Made by a program: the position numbers and the translations under genes. A DNA stretch of 64,000 bases from Achromobacter agilis (GTDB taxonomy: Bacteria > Pseudomonadota > Gammaproteobacteria > Burkholderiales > Burkholderiaceae_B): NCBI RefSeq assembly GCF_900496965.1, contig NZ_UFQB01000001.1, positions 186,001 to 250,000 on the forward strand, in the 5' to 3' direction. The notes under the pieces were generated by a model. It worked only from the letters and a program-made list of their open reading frames with translations, was not told the origin of the DNA and searched no databases. Shown piece after piece: positions 44,470-53,404 of the stretch. Each line of letters opens with the position of its first letter. Within the stretch, counting starts at the first letter, position 1.

Positions 44470-45903
44470 ATGAAGGACAGAACATCCCGTCCCCCCGCCT
44501 ATGACGAAATGCGCGACAGCGCTGGCGGCTTACGCTCCCACTACCAGGCCTTCGAGCGCTGGCACGGCGAGCAATCCGCGGAAGCCATGGCCGTGCGCCG
44601 GCTGGAAGCGGACTTGAGCTTCCGGCGGGTCGGCATCACCTTCTCGGTCGCGGGCGATGCCGCCGGCACCGAGCGCCTGATTCCCTTCGACCTGATCCCG
44701 CGGATCATCCCCGCCGACGAATGGCGCCTCCTGGAGGCCGGCCTGAAGCAGCGCGTGCGCGCACTCAACATGTTCATCCACGACATCTACCATGGGCACG
44801 ACATCGTGCGCGCGGGCGTGGTGCCTGCCGAGCAGGTGTTCCTGAACGCCCAGTACCGGCCCGAGATGCAGGACGTGGACGTGGCCGAGGACATCTACTG
44901 CCACATCGCCGGCGTGGATATCGTGCGCGCGGGCGCGGGCGAGTTCTATGTCCTGGAAGACAATCTACGCGTGCCCTCCGGCGTGTCCTACATGCTGGAA
45001 AACCGCAAGATGTCGATGCGGCTGATGCCGGACGCCTTCAGCCGCATCAAGGTGGAGCCGGTGGCGCACTATCCCGACCTGCTCCTGGACAACCTGCGCG
45101 AGGTGGCCCCGCATGGCGGCGACGACCCCACCGTGGTGGTGCTGACCCCGGGCATGTACAACTCGGCCTATTTCGAGCACGCCTTCCTGGCCCAGCAGAT
45201 GGGCGTGGAGCTGGTCGAAGGCCAGGACCTGTTCGTCGAGCAGAACACCGTCTACATGCGTACCACGCAGGGGCCGCGCAAGGTGGACGTGATCTACCGC
45301 CGACTGGACGACGACTTCCTGGACCCGCTGTCGTTCCGCGCCGACTCCGCGCTGGGCGTGCCCGGCCTGCTGTCGGTGTACCGCGCCGGCCGCGTCACGC
45401 TGGCCAACGCCATCGGCACCGGCATCGCCGACGACAAATCCACCTACCTGCACGTGCCGGACATGATCCGCTTCTACCTCGGCGAGGAACCGGTGCTGTC
45501 AAACGTGCCGACGTGGCGCTGCAGCCGGGCGGACGAGCTGTCCCACGTGCTGGCCCACATGCACGAACTGGTGGTGAAAGAGGTGCATGGCTCAGGCGGC
45601 TACGGCATGCTGGTGGGACCGTCGGCCTCCCGCGCGGAAGTCGACGCGTTCCGCGAGCGCGTGCGCGCCAACCCCGCCAACTACATCGCGCAGCCCACGC
45701 TGGCGCTGTCCACCGTGCCGACCTACGTCGACTCGGGTGTGGCGCCGCGCCACGTGGACCTGCGCCCTTATGTACTGTGCGGCAAGGATATCCGGACCGT
45801 GCCCGGCGGCCTTTGCCGCGTGGCGCTGACCGAGGGTTCGCTGGTGGTCAACAGCAGCCAGGGCGGCGGCACCAAGGATACGTGGGTACTGGAGGAGAAC
45901 TGA
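44470..45903 (+). CDS. Circularly permuted ATP-grasp enzyme (DUF404/DUF407)
   Basis: A 477-residue protein of the circularly permuted ATP-grasp family. Recognisable segments are GITFSVAGDAAGTERLIPFD, VHGSGGYGMLVGPSAS (nucleotide loop), YIAQPTLALSTVP, and the terminal NSSQGGGTKDTWVLE. The family is predicted from comparative genomics (the amidoligase survey by Iyer, Aravind and colleagues) to form amide or peptide bonds in tag-like peptides. The start at 44470 is fixed by GGAGGAG. It is first of four genes; the alpha-E gene begins 2 bases after its stop. Substrate is unknown. Confidence 0.9.
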   Translation: MKDRTSRPPAYDEMRDSAGGLRSHYQAFERWHGEQSAEAMAVRRLEADLSFRRVGITFSVAGDAAGTERLIPFDLIPRIIPADEWRLLEAGLKQRVRALNMFIHDIYHGHDIVRAGVVPAEQVFLNAQYRPEMQDVDVAEDIYCHIAGVDIVRAGAGEFYVLEDNLRVPSGVSYMLENRKMSMRLMPDAFSRIKVEPVAHYPDLLLDNLREVAPHGGDDPTVVVLTPGMYNSAYFEHAFLAQQMGVELVEGQDLFVEQNTVYMRTTQGPRKVDVIYRRLDDDFLDPLSFRADSALGVPGLLSVYRAGRVTLANAIGTGIADDKSTYLHVPDMIRFYLGEEPVLSNVPTWRCSRADELSHVLAHMHELVVKEVHGSGGYGMLVGPSASRAEVDAFRERVRANPANYIAQPTLALSTVPTYVDSGVAPRHVDLRPYVLCGKDIRTVPGGLCRVALTEGSLVVNSSQGGGTKDTWVLEEN

Positions 45904-45905
45904 AC

Positions 45906-46877
45906 ATGCTGAGCCGAACCGCCGACAACCTGTTCTGGATGTGCCGCTACACCGAGCGCGCCGAGAACACCGCCCGCATGCTGGACGTGAACCTGCAGAT
46001 GTCGCTGCTGCCGCAGGACGCGCAGACGCGCGAGGGCTCGTGGCTGGGCGTGCTGCGCATCTCCGAGCTGCAGGGCCTGTACCTGCTGAAGTACGCCTCC
46101 ATCTCGCCGCACGACGTGCTGGAATACATGGTGCGCGACCCCGAGAACCCCTCGTCCATCTTTTCCTGCATGCGCTCGGCCCGCGAGAACGCGCGCGCCG
46201 TGCGCGGCAGCCTCACCACCGAGGTCTGGGAAACGTACAACACCACCTGGCTCGAACTGCTGAAGCACCTGCACACCGGGCTGCTGGAGCGCAACCCGGG
46301 CGAATTCTTCGAATGGGTGAAGTTCCGCTCGCACCTGGCGCGCGGCGTCACCATCGGCACCATGCTGCAGGACGAGGCCCTGTACTTCCTGCGCATCGGC
46401 ATGCACCTGGAACGCGCCGACAACACCGCGCGCATGCTGGACGTGAAGTTCCACGAGCGCGAGGGGAGCGGTCAGGAAAGCCGTGCCGAACCCGCCGGCG
46501 CCGCGGCGCTGCAAAGCGAGTTCTACCGCTGGTCGGCGCTGCTCAGCTCGGTATCGGGGCTGGAGATCTACCGCAAGGTGTACCGCGACGTCATCACTCC
46601 GGACCGCGTGGCCGAACTGCTGATCCTGCACGGCGACATGCCGCGCTCGCTGCTGGCCTCGATGCGGGCGGTGGCCGACGACCTGGCGCGCGTCGCCAAC
46701 CAGCGCTCGACCGAGACCGAGCGGCGCGCCGGCATGTTGTGCGCCGAACTGCAGTACGGCCGCGTCGAAGACATCCTGGCCAGCGGACTGCACCAGTACC
46801 TGGACCACTTCCTCGACCGCATCAACGACCTGGGCAACCGGATCAGCCAGGATTTCCTGGTGCCGCTATCGGCCTAA
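45906..46877 (+). CDS. Alpha-E domain protein (DUF403)
   Basis: A 323-residue mostly helical protein with the family start MLSRTADNLFWMCRYTERAENTARMLDV. The motif is echoed in the second half by GMHLERADNTARMLDVKFHE, suggesting an internal duplication. Alpha-E proteins almost always sit beside circularly permuted ATP-grasp genes and are thought to be structural or catalytic partners. The biochemical role is unproven. It begins two bases after the ATP-grasp stop and ends 10 bases before the transglutaminase gene. Confidence 0.9.
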   Translation: MLSRTADNLFWMCRYTERAENTARMLDVNLQMSLLPQDAQTREGSWLGVLRISELQGLYLLKYASISPHDVLEYMVRDPENPSSIFSCMRSARENARAVRGSLTTEVWETYNTTWLELLKHLHTGLLERNPGEFFEWVKFRSHLARGVTIGTMLQDEALYFLRIGMHLERADNTARMLDVKFHEREGSGQESRAEPAGAAALQSEFYRWSALLSSVSGLEIYRKVYRDVITPDRVAELLILHGDMPRSLLASMRAVADDLARVANQRSTETERRAGMLCAELQYGRVEDILASGLHQYLDHFLDRINDLGNRISQDFLVPLSA

Positions 46878-46887
46878 GGAGGCAGGA

Positions 46888-47691
46888 ATGAAGCAGATCA
46901 TCACGCACCTCACGCACTACCGTTACACCGCGCCTGTCACCTACAGCATCCAGACCCTGCGCCTGACGCCGCGCGACGACGAGCACCAGCGTGTCCTGCG
47001 CTGGCACATCGAGGCGCCCGGCACGCTGGAAAAGCAGGTGGACGCCTACGGCAACATCACGCACACGCTGACGCTGAACCACCCGCATACCGACATCGAA
47101 CTGCGCGTGACCGGACAGGTGGTGGTAGCGCCGCTCGAGCGCGGCCTGCTGGGCGGCGAAGACAGCCGGCTGCCGGTGCACGCCTACTGCGTGCAGACCC
47201 CCCTGACGCAGGCGGACGACACCATCATGGCGTTCGTGCGCGACGCGCTGCCCGGCGGCCTCGACACGCCGGACGACATCCTCGCCCTGGCCTCCGCCAT
47301 CTGCGACCGCGTCGCCTACGAGCCCGGCACGACCGACGTCACCACGGCCGCGGCCCAGGTGCTGGCCATGGGCCACGGCGTCTGCCAGGATCACGCCCAC
47401 CTGTTCCTGGCCTGCGTCCGCGGCCTGGGCGTGCCGGCCCGCTATGTCAGCGGCTACCTCTACACCACGGCCGAACACGCGGCCAGCCACGCCTGGGCCG
47501 ACGTCTGGCTGCCGGGCGTTGGCTGGACCAGCGTGGACATCACCAACCGCCAGTTCGCCTCGGATTGCCATTGCCGGCTGGCCGTGGCCCGGGACTACGA
47601 CTCGGCCTCGCCGGTGCGCGGCGTGCGCAGCGGCGGCGGCAAGGAATCCATGGAGGTCAGCGTACAGGTCCAGACGAGCGCCCAGCAGTAA
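46888..47691 (+). CDS. Transglutaminase-like cysteine protease
   Basis: A 267-residue protein with an N-terminal beta domain (ITHLTHYRYTAPVTYSIQTLRLTPR) and a papain-like transglutaminase core. The catalytic triad is C166 (GHGVCQDHAHL), H201 (ASHAWADVWLP) and D217 (SVDITN). There is no signal peptide, so it acts in the cytoplasm. With ATP-grasp and alpha-E partners it is predicted to cut, or to make, the peptide tags. Confidence 0.9.
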   Translation: MKQIITHLTHYRYTAPVTYSIQTLRLTPRDDEHQRVLRWHIEAPGTLEKQVDAYGNITHTLTLNHPHTDIELRVTGQVVVAPLERGLLGGEDSRLPVHAYCVQTPLTQADDTIMAFVRDALPGGLDTPDDILALASAICDRVAYEPGTTDVTTAAAQVLAMGHGVCQDHAHLFLACVRGLGVPARYVSGYLYTTAEHAASHAWADVWLPGVGWTSVDITNRQFASDCHCRLAVARDYDSASPVRGVRSGGGKESMEVSVQVQTSAQQ

Positions 47692-47743
47692 CATCCGGCC
47701 GGGCCGCAATACAATGCGGCGTGGTTTTCCCTTATTTCCGATC

Positions 47744-48607
47744 ATGACCTACTGCGTAGCAGCCCGCCTCGATTCCGGCCTGGTATTCCTGTCCGATTCC
47801 CGCACCAATGCCGGGGTCGACCAGATCAGCGTCTTCCGCAAGATGACCGTCTTCGAGCGCCCCGGCGACCGCGTGATGGTGCTGATGACCTCCGGCAACC
47901 TGGCGGTCAGCCAGGCCGTGCTGAACGCATTGACCCGCCAGCACGCCGAAGGCGGCGAAACGATCTGGAGCGCGCCGGACATGTTCGAAGCCGCGCACCG
48001 CGTCGGCGCTGCGGTACGCGACGTCTACCACCGCGAGGCCCCGGCGCTGCACGAGCAAGGCGTGGACTTCAACGTCAACCTGATTTTCGGGGGCCAGATC
48101 GGCACGGAGCGCTGCCGGCTGTTCCAGGTGTATTCGGCGGGCAACTTCATCGAAGCGGGGCAGGAATGCCCGTACTTCCAGATCGGCGAAGCCAAGTACG
48201 GCAAGCCCATCCTGGATCGCGTGCTGCGCCCCGACACGTCGCTGGACGAGGCCGCCAAATGCGCGCTGATCTCCATGGACTCCACGCTGCGCTCGAACAT
48301 CTCGGTGGGTCTGCCGCTGGACCTGCTGGTCTACGATGCGCATGCGCTGCGCGTCACGCATTTCGCCAGCATCGACGAGCACAACGAATACTTCCGCATG
48401 ATCCGCGGCACCTGGGGCGAACGCCTGCGGCAGGTCTTCGCCGAGATCCCGGACCCGCTGTGGACCAGCCCGGAAGATCCCGTGTCGCTCGTGCCGTCCA
48501 ACCGCGTGCACCAGCCGCTGCGTGCCGAACCGGTGGACGGGCCCGCGGCGACGTACCCCGCGCCGCAGGTGCTGGCCGAAGACCCGGGCAAGGACCAGCC
48601 GGCCTGA
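47744..48607 (+). CDS. Anbu, proteasome-like N-terminal-nucleophile protease
   Basis: A 287-residue relative of 20S proteasome beta subunits. It starts MTYCVAARLDSGLVFLSDSR, so removal of Met exposes Thr1 with no propeptide. Counting from Thr1, D17 and K32 fall where proteasomal D17 and K33 do, and a serine-rich SMDSTLRSNISVG lies further on. Solved Anbu structures form open helical rings rather than closed barrels. It is last of the four-gene operon, 52 bp after the transglutaminase gene. The proline-rich C-terminal ~35 residues are probably disordered. Native substrates are unknown. Confidence 0.9.
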   Translation: MTYCVAARLDSGLVFLSDSRTNAGVDQISVFRKMTVFERPGDRVMVLMTSGNLAVSQAVLNALTRQHAEGGETIWSAPDMFEAAHRVGAAVRDVYHREAPALHEQGVDFNVNLIFGGQIGTERCRLFQVYSAGNFIEAGQECPYFQIGEAKYGKPILDRVLRPDTSLDEAAKCALISMDSTLRSNISVGLPLDLLVYDAHALRVTHFASIDEHNEYFRMIRGTWGERLRQVFAEIPDPLWTSPEDPVSLVPSNRVHQPLRAEPVDGPAATYPAPQVLAEDPGKDQPA

Positions 48608-48788
48608 GGCTCGCGGCCCGCCCGGCCGCGCGCACCAGCGTAAACCCTCCTTTCCGCCTGCCGAAACCCGGCTTGCGAAACCGCGAATTCTCATTCCTGC
48701 CCTGCCAGCCGACACTAGAGCGTGTCCGCAGGACCATGGCCCGCGATGCCCCGGGCTGCGGACCGCAATGCAACCACAGGAGTGAGAC

Positions 48789-49787
48789 ATGCCCCCTATT
48801 TTCGCGCGCGCGGCCAAGCGCGCCGCCTGGCCCATCCTGGCCCTGTCGTGCCTTGCCTCGGGCAATGCGACGGCGCAAGGCGCCTATCCCAACCATCCGA
48901 TTTCGCTGGTCGTGCCCTTCGCGGCGGGCGGCCCGACCGACGTCGTGGCCCGCAGCCTGGGCGCCGCCATGTCGAAGACGCTGGGCCAGAGCATCGTCGT
49001 CGAGAACCGCACCGGCGCGGGCGGCACTCTGGCCTCCACGCACGTGGCGCGCGCCGCGCCCGACGGCTACACCTTCCTGATTCACCACAACGGGATGGCC
49101 ACCGCGCCGGCGCTCTACCGCAAGCTGCCGTTCAATCCGCTGACCGATTTCTCCTACGTCGGCCAGGTGGCGGACGTGCCCATGACGCTGCTGGGCCGCA
49201 AGGACCTGCCGCCCGGCGACATGGCGGCCTTCATCAAGTACGCCCGCGCAAACGGCGACAAGGTCAATCTGGCCAACGCGGGCCTGGGCGCGGTATCGCA
49301 GCTGTGCGGCATGCTGCTGCAGGAATCGCTGGGCACGCAGTTCACGACGGTGCCCTATGCGGGCACGGCGCCCGCGCTGACCGCGCTGCTGGGCGGCCAG
49401 GTGGACGTGCTGTGCGACCAGACCACCCAGACCATTCCCCACATCAAGGCGGACCGCGTGAAGCTCTACGGCGTGACCACGCTGGACCGCATCAAGGCGC
49501 TGCCCGACACGCCGACGCTGCAGGAAAGCGGCCTGAAGGGCTTCGAGGTGAAGGTGTGGCACGGCGTCTACGCCCCCAAGGGCACGCCGCCCGAGGCCAT
49601 CGCCAAGTTCAACGCGGCCCTGCGCGCCGCGCTCAAGGATCCCGCCTTCACCAAGAAGATGTCGGAGCTGGGCGCCGAGATCGTGCCGGAATCCAAGCAG
49701 ACGCCCGAGGGCCTGCAAACCTGGCTGCAAACCGAAGTCGACAAATGGGGCGGCATCATCCGCAAGGCGGGGGTGTACGCCGACTGA
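48789..49787 (+). CDS. Bug-type tripartite tricarboxylate receptor
   Basis: A 332-residue periplasmic binding protein with a signal peptide ending near GNATAQG. Bug signatures are present: YPNHPISLVVPFAAGGPTD, VVENRTGAGG, VARAAPDGYTFL, and VPYAGTAPALTALLGGQVD. Bug proteins bind carboxylates or small amides; no TctA/TctB membrane genes are nearby. AGGAG precedes the ATG. It lies 56 bp upstream of the iclR gene on the same strand. Confidence 0.9.
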   Translation: MPPIFARAAKRAAWPILALSCLASGNATAQGAYPNHPISLVVPFAAGGPTDVVARSLGAAMSKTLGQSIVVENRTGAGGTLASTHVARAAPDGYTFLIHHNGMATAPALYRKLPFNPLTDFSYVGQVADVPMTLLGRKDLPPGDMAAFIKYARANGDKVNLANAGLGAVSQLCGMLLQESLGTQFTTVPYAGTAPALTALLGGQVDVLCDQTTQTIPHIKADRVKLYGVTTLDRIKALPDTPTLQESGLKGFEVKVWHGVYAPKGTPPEAIAKFNAALRAALKDPAFTKKMSELGAEIVPESKQTPEGLQTWLQTEVDKWGGIIRKAGVYAD

Positions 49788-49825
49788 CGCGCGGGGGGCG
49801 GCGGCGGTTGCCGCTGCCCGTTCAT

Positions 49826-49837
49826 GAATATATATTC
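49826..49837. promoter_or_regulatory. Palindrome before the iclR start
   Basis: GAATATATATTC is a perfect 12-bp palindrome six bases before the start codon, inside a larger TCATG-N16-CATGA dyad (49822-49847). It may be an autoregulatory site for the IclR protein. Confidence 0.45.
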
Positions 49838-49843
49838 CCGTGC

Positions 49844-50611
49844 ATGAGTACGAACGACGTAAAAAGCGCCAGGCGCGTGCTGGACATCCTGCAGTTCTTC
49901 GCAACGACGCAGGCTCCAGCCACGCTGTCGCAGATCTCGGCCGGGCTGGGCATCCCCAAGTCCAGCTGCCTGGCCTTGCTGGACACCCTGGAAGGCGACG
50001 GTTACGCGCACCAGACGGCGGGCCGTTATTACCTGACGCGGCGCTGGCTGAACGAAGCCCGCATCGTCGCCGAGCACGATCAGCTGACCACGCGCATCCG
50101 GCCCACGCTGGAGGCGCTGCGCGATGAACTGGGCGAAACGCTGATCCTCGCGCAACGGTCCGGCGACCACGTGGTCTACCTCGACGTGGCCGAACCCGAC
50201 CGCATCGTGCGGTTCACGGCCAGGGTGGGCCAGCTCAAGCCGCTGCACGCCTCCGCATCCGGGCGCGCGCTGCTGGGCGCAATGGCGCCCGCCGACCGCG
50301 AAGCGCTGGCTGCCCGCCTCAGCCTGGACCGCTACACCAGCCAGACGGTCAAGACCCACAAGCAACTGTTGCGGGTGATCGAGGCCGAAGCCGGGCGCGG
50401 CTGGCACGTGAACCTGGCGGAGCACCAGGCCGACACGCTGTCGGTCGCCGCGCCGCTAGTGTTGTACGGCACGGTGCTGGCGCTCGTCGTGGGCGCGCCG
50501 CTGGACCGTTCCGCGGCCAAGGCCGACCTCATCGGCCAGACCCTGCTCGCGGCCAGCCGCCAGCTGACCCAGCGCATCGACGGCCCGGCGGCCGCGGCTT
50601 TCCCGAAGTAA
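49844..50611 (+). CDS. IclR-family transcriptional regulator
   Basis: A 255-residue regulator with an N-terminal winged helix ([31 protein letters not shown], about 28-58) and a C-terminal IclR effector domain ([14 protein letters not shown]). The ATG at 49844 starts at homology, although the frame is open far upstream. It sits between a Bug receptor gene and the MaoC-CitE-CaiB-Bug operon and probably controls one or both in response to the transported acid or its CoA ester. Confidence 0.88.
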   Translation: MSTNDVKSARRVLDILQFFATTQAPATLSQISAGLGIPKSSCLALLDTLEGDGYAHQTAGRYYLTRRWLNEARIVAEHDQLTTRIRPTLEALRDELGETLILAQRSGDHVVYLDVAEPDRIVRFTARVGQLKPLHASASGRALLGAMAPADREALAARLSLDRYTSQTVKTHKQLLRVIEAEAGRGWHVNLAEHQADTLSVAAPLVLYGTVLALVVGAPLDRSAAKADLIGQTLLAASRQLTQRIDGPAAAAFPK

Positions 50612-50785
50612 TCCTCGCCCCGCAAGCGCGCCCGTTCCCCGGGCGCCCTCCCCGGCTTGCGGCCGGCCCCCCCTTTCCGTCCCTGAATTTCTGTGCCGCC
50701 GCTGCGGCCAGCGCGGCCGCGCGCCCGGCCTTCCCGGCCGCAAGTGCTTGCGGGTTTACGCCAAGCAAAAGCCGTTGCCGGTTTT

Positions 50786-50823
50786 CGTTCATAACTATAA
50801 ACTTTTGTTCAAGAGTAAGAACG
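50786..50823. promoter_or_regulatory. AT-rich dyad upstream of the MaoC operon
   Basis: cgttc (50786-50790) and gaacg (50819-50823) flank an AT-rich block containing repeated GTTC. The block stands out in a GC-rich 286-bp intergenic region and is the best place for the operon promoter and IclR operator. Confidence 0.35.
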
Positions 50824-50897
50824 GCGTCAGGATTTTCCCGAGCGCAGCTGCTCCGGACCCGGGCTGGCGCCCGGCGCTCTCCCTTGAAGGAAGGAAC

Positions 50898-51350
50898 ATG
50901 GCTGGCCTCTATTACGAACAGTTTTCCACCGGGCAGGCTTTCGAACACGCCTGGACCCGCACCCTGACCGAAATGGACAACGTGCTGTTCAGCTCGTTAA
51001 CGATGAACGTGCAGCCGCTGCACCTGGACGCGCATTTCGCTGCGCAGACCGAATTCGGCAAACCCCTGGTCAACAGCCTGTTCACGCTGGGCCTGCTGAT
51101 CGGCATGACGGTTAACGACACGACGCTGGGCACCACGGTGGCCAACCTCGGCATGACCGACGTGGCCTTCCCCAAGCCGGTCTTCGCGGGCGACACCCTG
51201 CACGTGCGCACGCGGGTGCTGTCGATGCGCGAAAGCAAGTCCCGGCCCGACGCGGGCATCGTCGAATTCGAGCACACCGCGCTGAACCACCGCGACGAAG
51301 TGGTCGCCGTCTGCAAGCGCTCGGCCCTAATGCGCAAGCGGCCCGCCTAG
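50898..51350 (+). CDS. MaoC-family acyl-CoA hydratase
   Basis: A 150-residue single hot-dog-fold protein. The hydratase-2 motif is changed: the usual GDxNPLH appears as MNVQPLH, so the aspartate is replaced by asparagine while the histidine is kept, followed by [19 protein letters not shown]. That pattern recalls mesaconyl- or itaconyl-CoA hydratases rather than classic enoyl-CoA hydratase 2; this is a tentative reading. The ATG at 50898 follows GAAGGAAGG. It is first of MaoC, CitE, CaiB and Bug genes, spaced 10, 2 and 29 bp. Confidence 0.83.
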   Translation: MAGLYYEQFSTGQAFEHAWTRTLTEMDNVLFSSLTMNVQPLHLDAHFAAQTEFGKPLVNSLFTLGLLIGMTVNDTTLGTTVANLGMTDVAFPKPVFAGDTLHVRTRVLSMRESKSRPDAGIVEFEHTALNHRDEVVAVCKRSALMRKRPA

Positions 51351-51360
51351 GATTCCCGCC

Positions 51361-52215
51361 ATGACCCGTTCCCTGCTGTTCGTGCCCGGCGATTCCGGAC
51401 GCAAGTTCGACCACGCGGCCGCCAGCCCCGCCGATGCGCTGATCCTGGACCTGGAAGATTCCGTCGCGCCCGACCAGAAGGCCGCGGCCCGGACGCAGGT
51501 CCGCGCCATGCTGGAACGCGGCGCGGCCGGCAAGCCCCTGTGGGTGCGGATCAACGCGCTGGACGGCGGCGAGGCCCTGGCCGACCTGGCGGCCGTCATG
51601 CCGGCCGCTCCCTACGGCATCGTGCTGCCCAAGTGCGCGGGCCGCGAGGGCATGCGCCAGCTGTCGCACTACCTCGATGCGTTCGAAGCCGCAGCGGGCG
51701 CCGTCCCGGGAGCCACCCGCATCCTGGCCATCGTCACCGAAACGGCGCAGTCGCTCTTCGGGCTGCATGACTACCGCGACGCCACGCCCCGCCTGTGGGG
51801 GCTGTCGTGGGGCGCGGAAGACCTGGCCGCGGACGTCGGCGCGCTGCGCAACCGCGACGCGGGCCGCTACACCGAGCCCTTCCGCCTGGCGCGGTCGCTG
51901 TGCCTGATGGCTGCGGCGGCCGCCGGCGTCCGCGCCATCGATACGGTCTGCGTCGACCTGGACGCGCCCGAGGTGCTCGCCGATGAATCCCGCGAAGCGT
52001 TCCGCGACGGTTTCGTCGGCAAGATGGCGATCCACCCCCGCCACGCCGCCGCCGTCAATGCGGCGCTGACGCCGGACGAAGGCCAGCTGCAATGGGCGCG
52101 GGCCGTCATCGCGGCGTTCGCCGAGAACCCCGGCGCGGGCACCCTGCGGCTGGACGGCAAGATGATCGACCGGCCGCACCTGCGCCTGGCGCGCCGGCTG
52201 CTGGGGGAGGATTGA
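51361..52215 (+). CDS. HpcH/HpaI (CitE-like) CoA-ester lyase
   Basis: A 284-residue TIM-barrel enzyme. SLLFVPGDSGRKF, LILDLEDSVAPDQK, RINALDG, and GLSWGAEDLAADVGA carry the conserved metal-binding Glu/Asp. CitE-like stand-alone lyases cleave citramalyl-CoA or malyl-CoA to pyruvate or glyoxylate plus acetyl- or propionyl-CoA. The neighbouring hydratase and CoA-transferase suit an (S)-citramalyl-CoA lyase role, but malyl-CoA or beta-methylmalyl-CoA is possible. Confidence 0.85.
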   Translation: MTRSLLFVPGDSGRKFDHAAASPADALILDLEDSVAPDQKAAARTQVRAMLERGAAGKPLWVRINALDGGEALADLAAVMPAAPYGIVLPKCAGREGMRQLSHYLDAFEAAAGAVPGATRILAIVTETAQSLFGLHDYRDATPRLWGLSWGAEDLAADVGALRNRDAGRYTEPFRLARSLCLMAAAAAGVRAIDTVCVDLDAPEVLADESREAFRDGFVGKMAIHPRHAAAVNAALTPDEGQLQWARAVIAAFAENPGAGTLRLDGKMIDRPHLRLARRLLGED

Positions 52216-52217
52216 CC

Positions 52218-53375
52218 ATGCCCGGACCGCTGCACGGCATACGCATCATCGACATGACCAGCGTGGGCATGGGCCCCATGGCTACCCAGATGCTGGGCGA
52301 CATGGGCGCGGACGTGATCAAGATCGAGTCCGCGGAAGGCGACGTGTTCCGGCACGTCACCCCCCAGCGCCATGCCGCCATGAGCCACACCCATCTCAAC
52401 CTGAACCGCAACAAGCGCAGCGCGGTAATCGACGCGAAGACCGCCAAAGGCCGGGCGCAACTCGATGCGCTGATCGGCGGCGCCGACGTGTTCATCTCGA
52501 ACATGCGCGCCCCCGCGATGCGCCGCCTGGGCCTGGACTACGCGACGCTGCAAGCGCGCTTTCCCGATCTGGTCTATTGCGCATGCTATGGCTATTCGGA
52601 AGCAGGCCCGTATGCCGGGCGCGCCGCCATCGACGACACCATCCAGGCCGCGTCCGGCATGGCCTGGCTGCAGGGGGGCGCGGGCGCCGGCGCTCCCCGC
52701 TACGTCAATTCGGTGGTCGCCGACAAGGTGGTCGCCCTGTACGTGGCCAACGCGGTGACCAGCGCGTTGCTGGCGCGCGAGCGCGGCGCCGGCGGCCAGG
52801 CGGTCGAAGTGCCGATGTTCGAATGCATGGTGGCCTTCCTGGCGCCGGAGCACCTGGCCGGCCTGACGTTCGTGCCGCCGGAGGGGCCGGCCGGCTATGC
52901 GCGCCTGCTCAACGAGTACCGCCGCCCATTCCGCACCCGCGACGGCTACATGAGCGTGGTGCCCTACACCACGCCGCAATGGCAGCGCTTCTTCGCCCTG
53001 GCCGGCCATCCCGACATGGCGCAGGATCCTCGCTACCAGACGCTCAACAGCCGCAGCCGGCATTTCCCGGAGCTGTACCGCTACGTAGAAACGGTGCTGG
53101 GCGAGCGCACCACCGCGCAATGGACCGAGCTGCTGGCGACCGCCGACATCCCCTTCGCGCCAGTCAACGGCTTCGAGGAACTGCTGGCCGACCCCCACTT
53201 GCGGGCCACCGGCTTCTGGCACGAATCGGAGCACCCCACGGAAGGACGCCTGGTCCAGGCGGGGCTACCCGTCAGGTTCAGCCGCACGCCCGGCGACATC
53301 CGTCGGCATCCGCCGGGGCTGGGCGAGCACACCGCCGAGATTCTGGCGGAAGCGGGCGCCGGGCGGACCGGCTGA
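52218..53375 (+). CDS. CaiB/BaiF (family III) CoA-transferase
   Basis: A 385-residue class III CoA-transferase. The N-terminus GIRIIDMTSVGMGPMATQMLGDMGADVIKIE and the segment YAGRAAIDDTIQAASG, with the aspartate that forms the acyl-anhydride, are typical. It should move CoA from a donor such as succinyl-CoA to the acid imported by the adjacent Bug system. The start at 52218 is two bases after the lyase stop. Confidence 0.88.
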   Translation: MPGPLHGIRIIDMTSVGMGPMATQMLGDMGADVIKIESAEGDVFRHVTPQRHAAMSHTHLNLNRNKRSAVIDAKTAKGRAQLDALIGGADVFISNMRAPAMRRLGLDYATLQARFPDLVYCACYGYSEAGPYAGRAAIDDTIQAASGMAWLQGGAGAGAPRYVNSVVADKVVALYVANAVTSALLARERGAGGQAVEVPMFECMVAFLAPEHLAGLTFVPPEGPAGYARLLNEYRRPFRTRDGYMSVVPYTTPQWQRFFALAGHPDMAQDPRYQTLNSRSRHFPELYRYVETVLGERTTAQWTELLATADIPFAPVNGFEELLADPHLRATGFWHESEHPTEGRLVQAGLPVRFSRTPGDIRRHPPGLGEHTAEILAEAGAGRTG

Positions 53376-53404
53376 CGCCGCGATACAAGCACGAGGAGAC
53401 ACCC

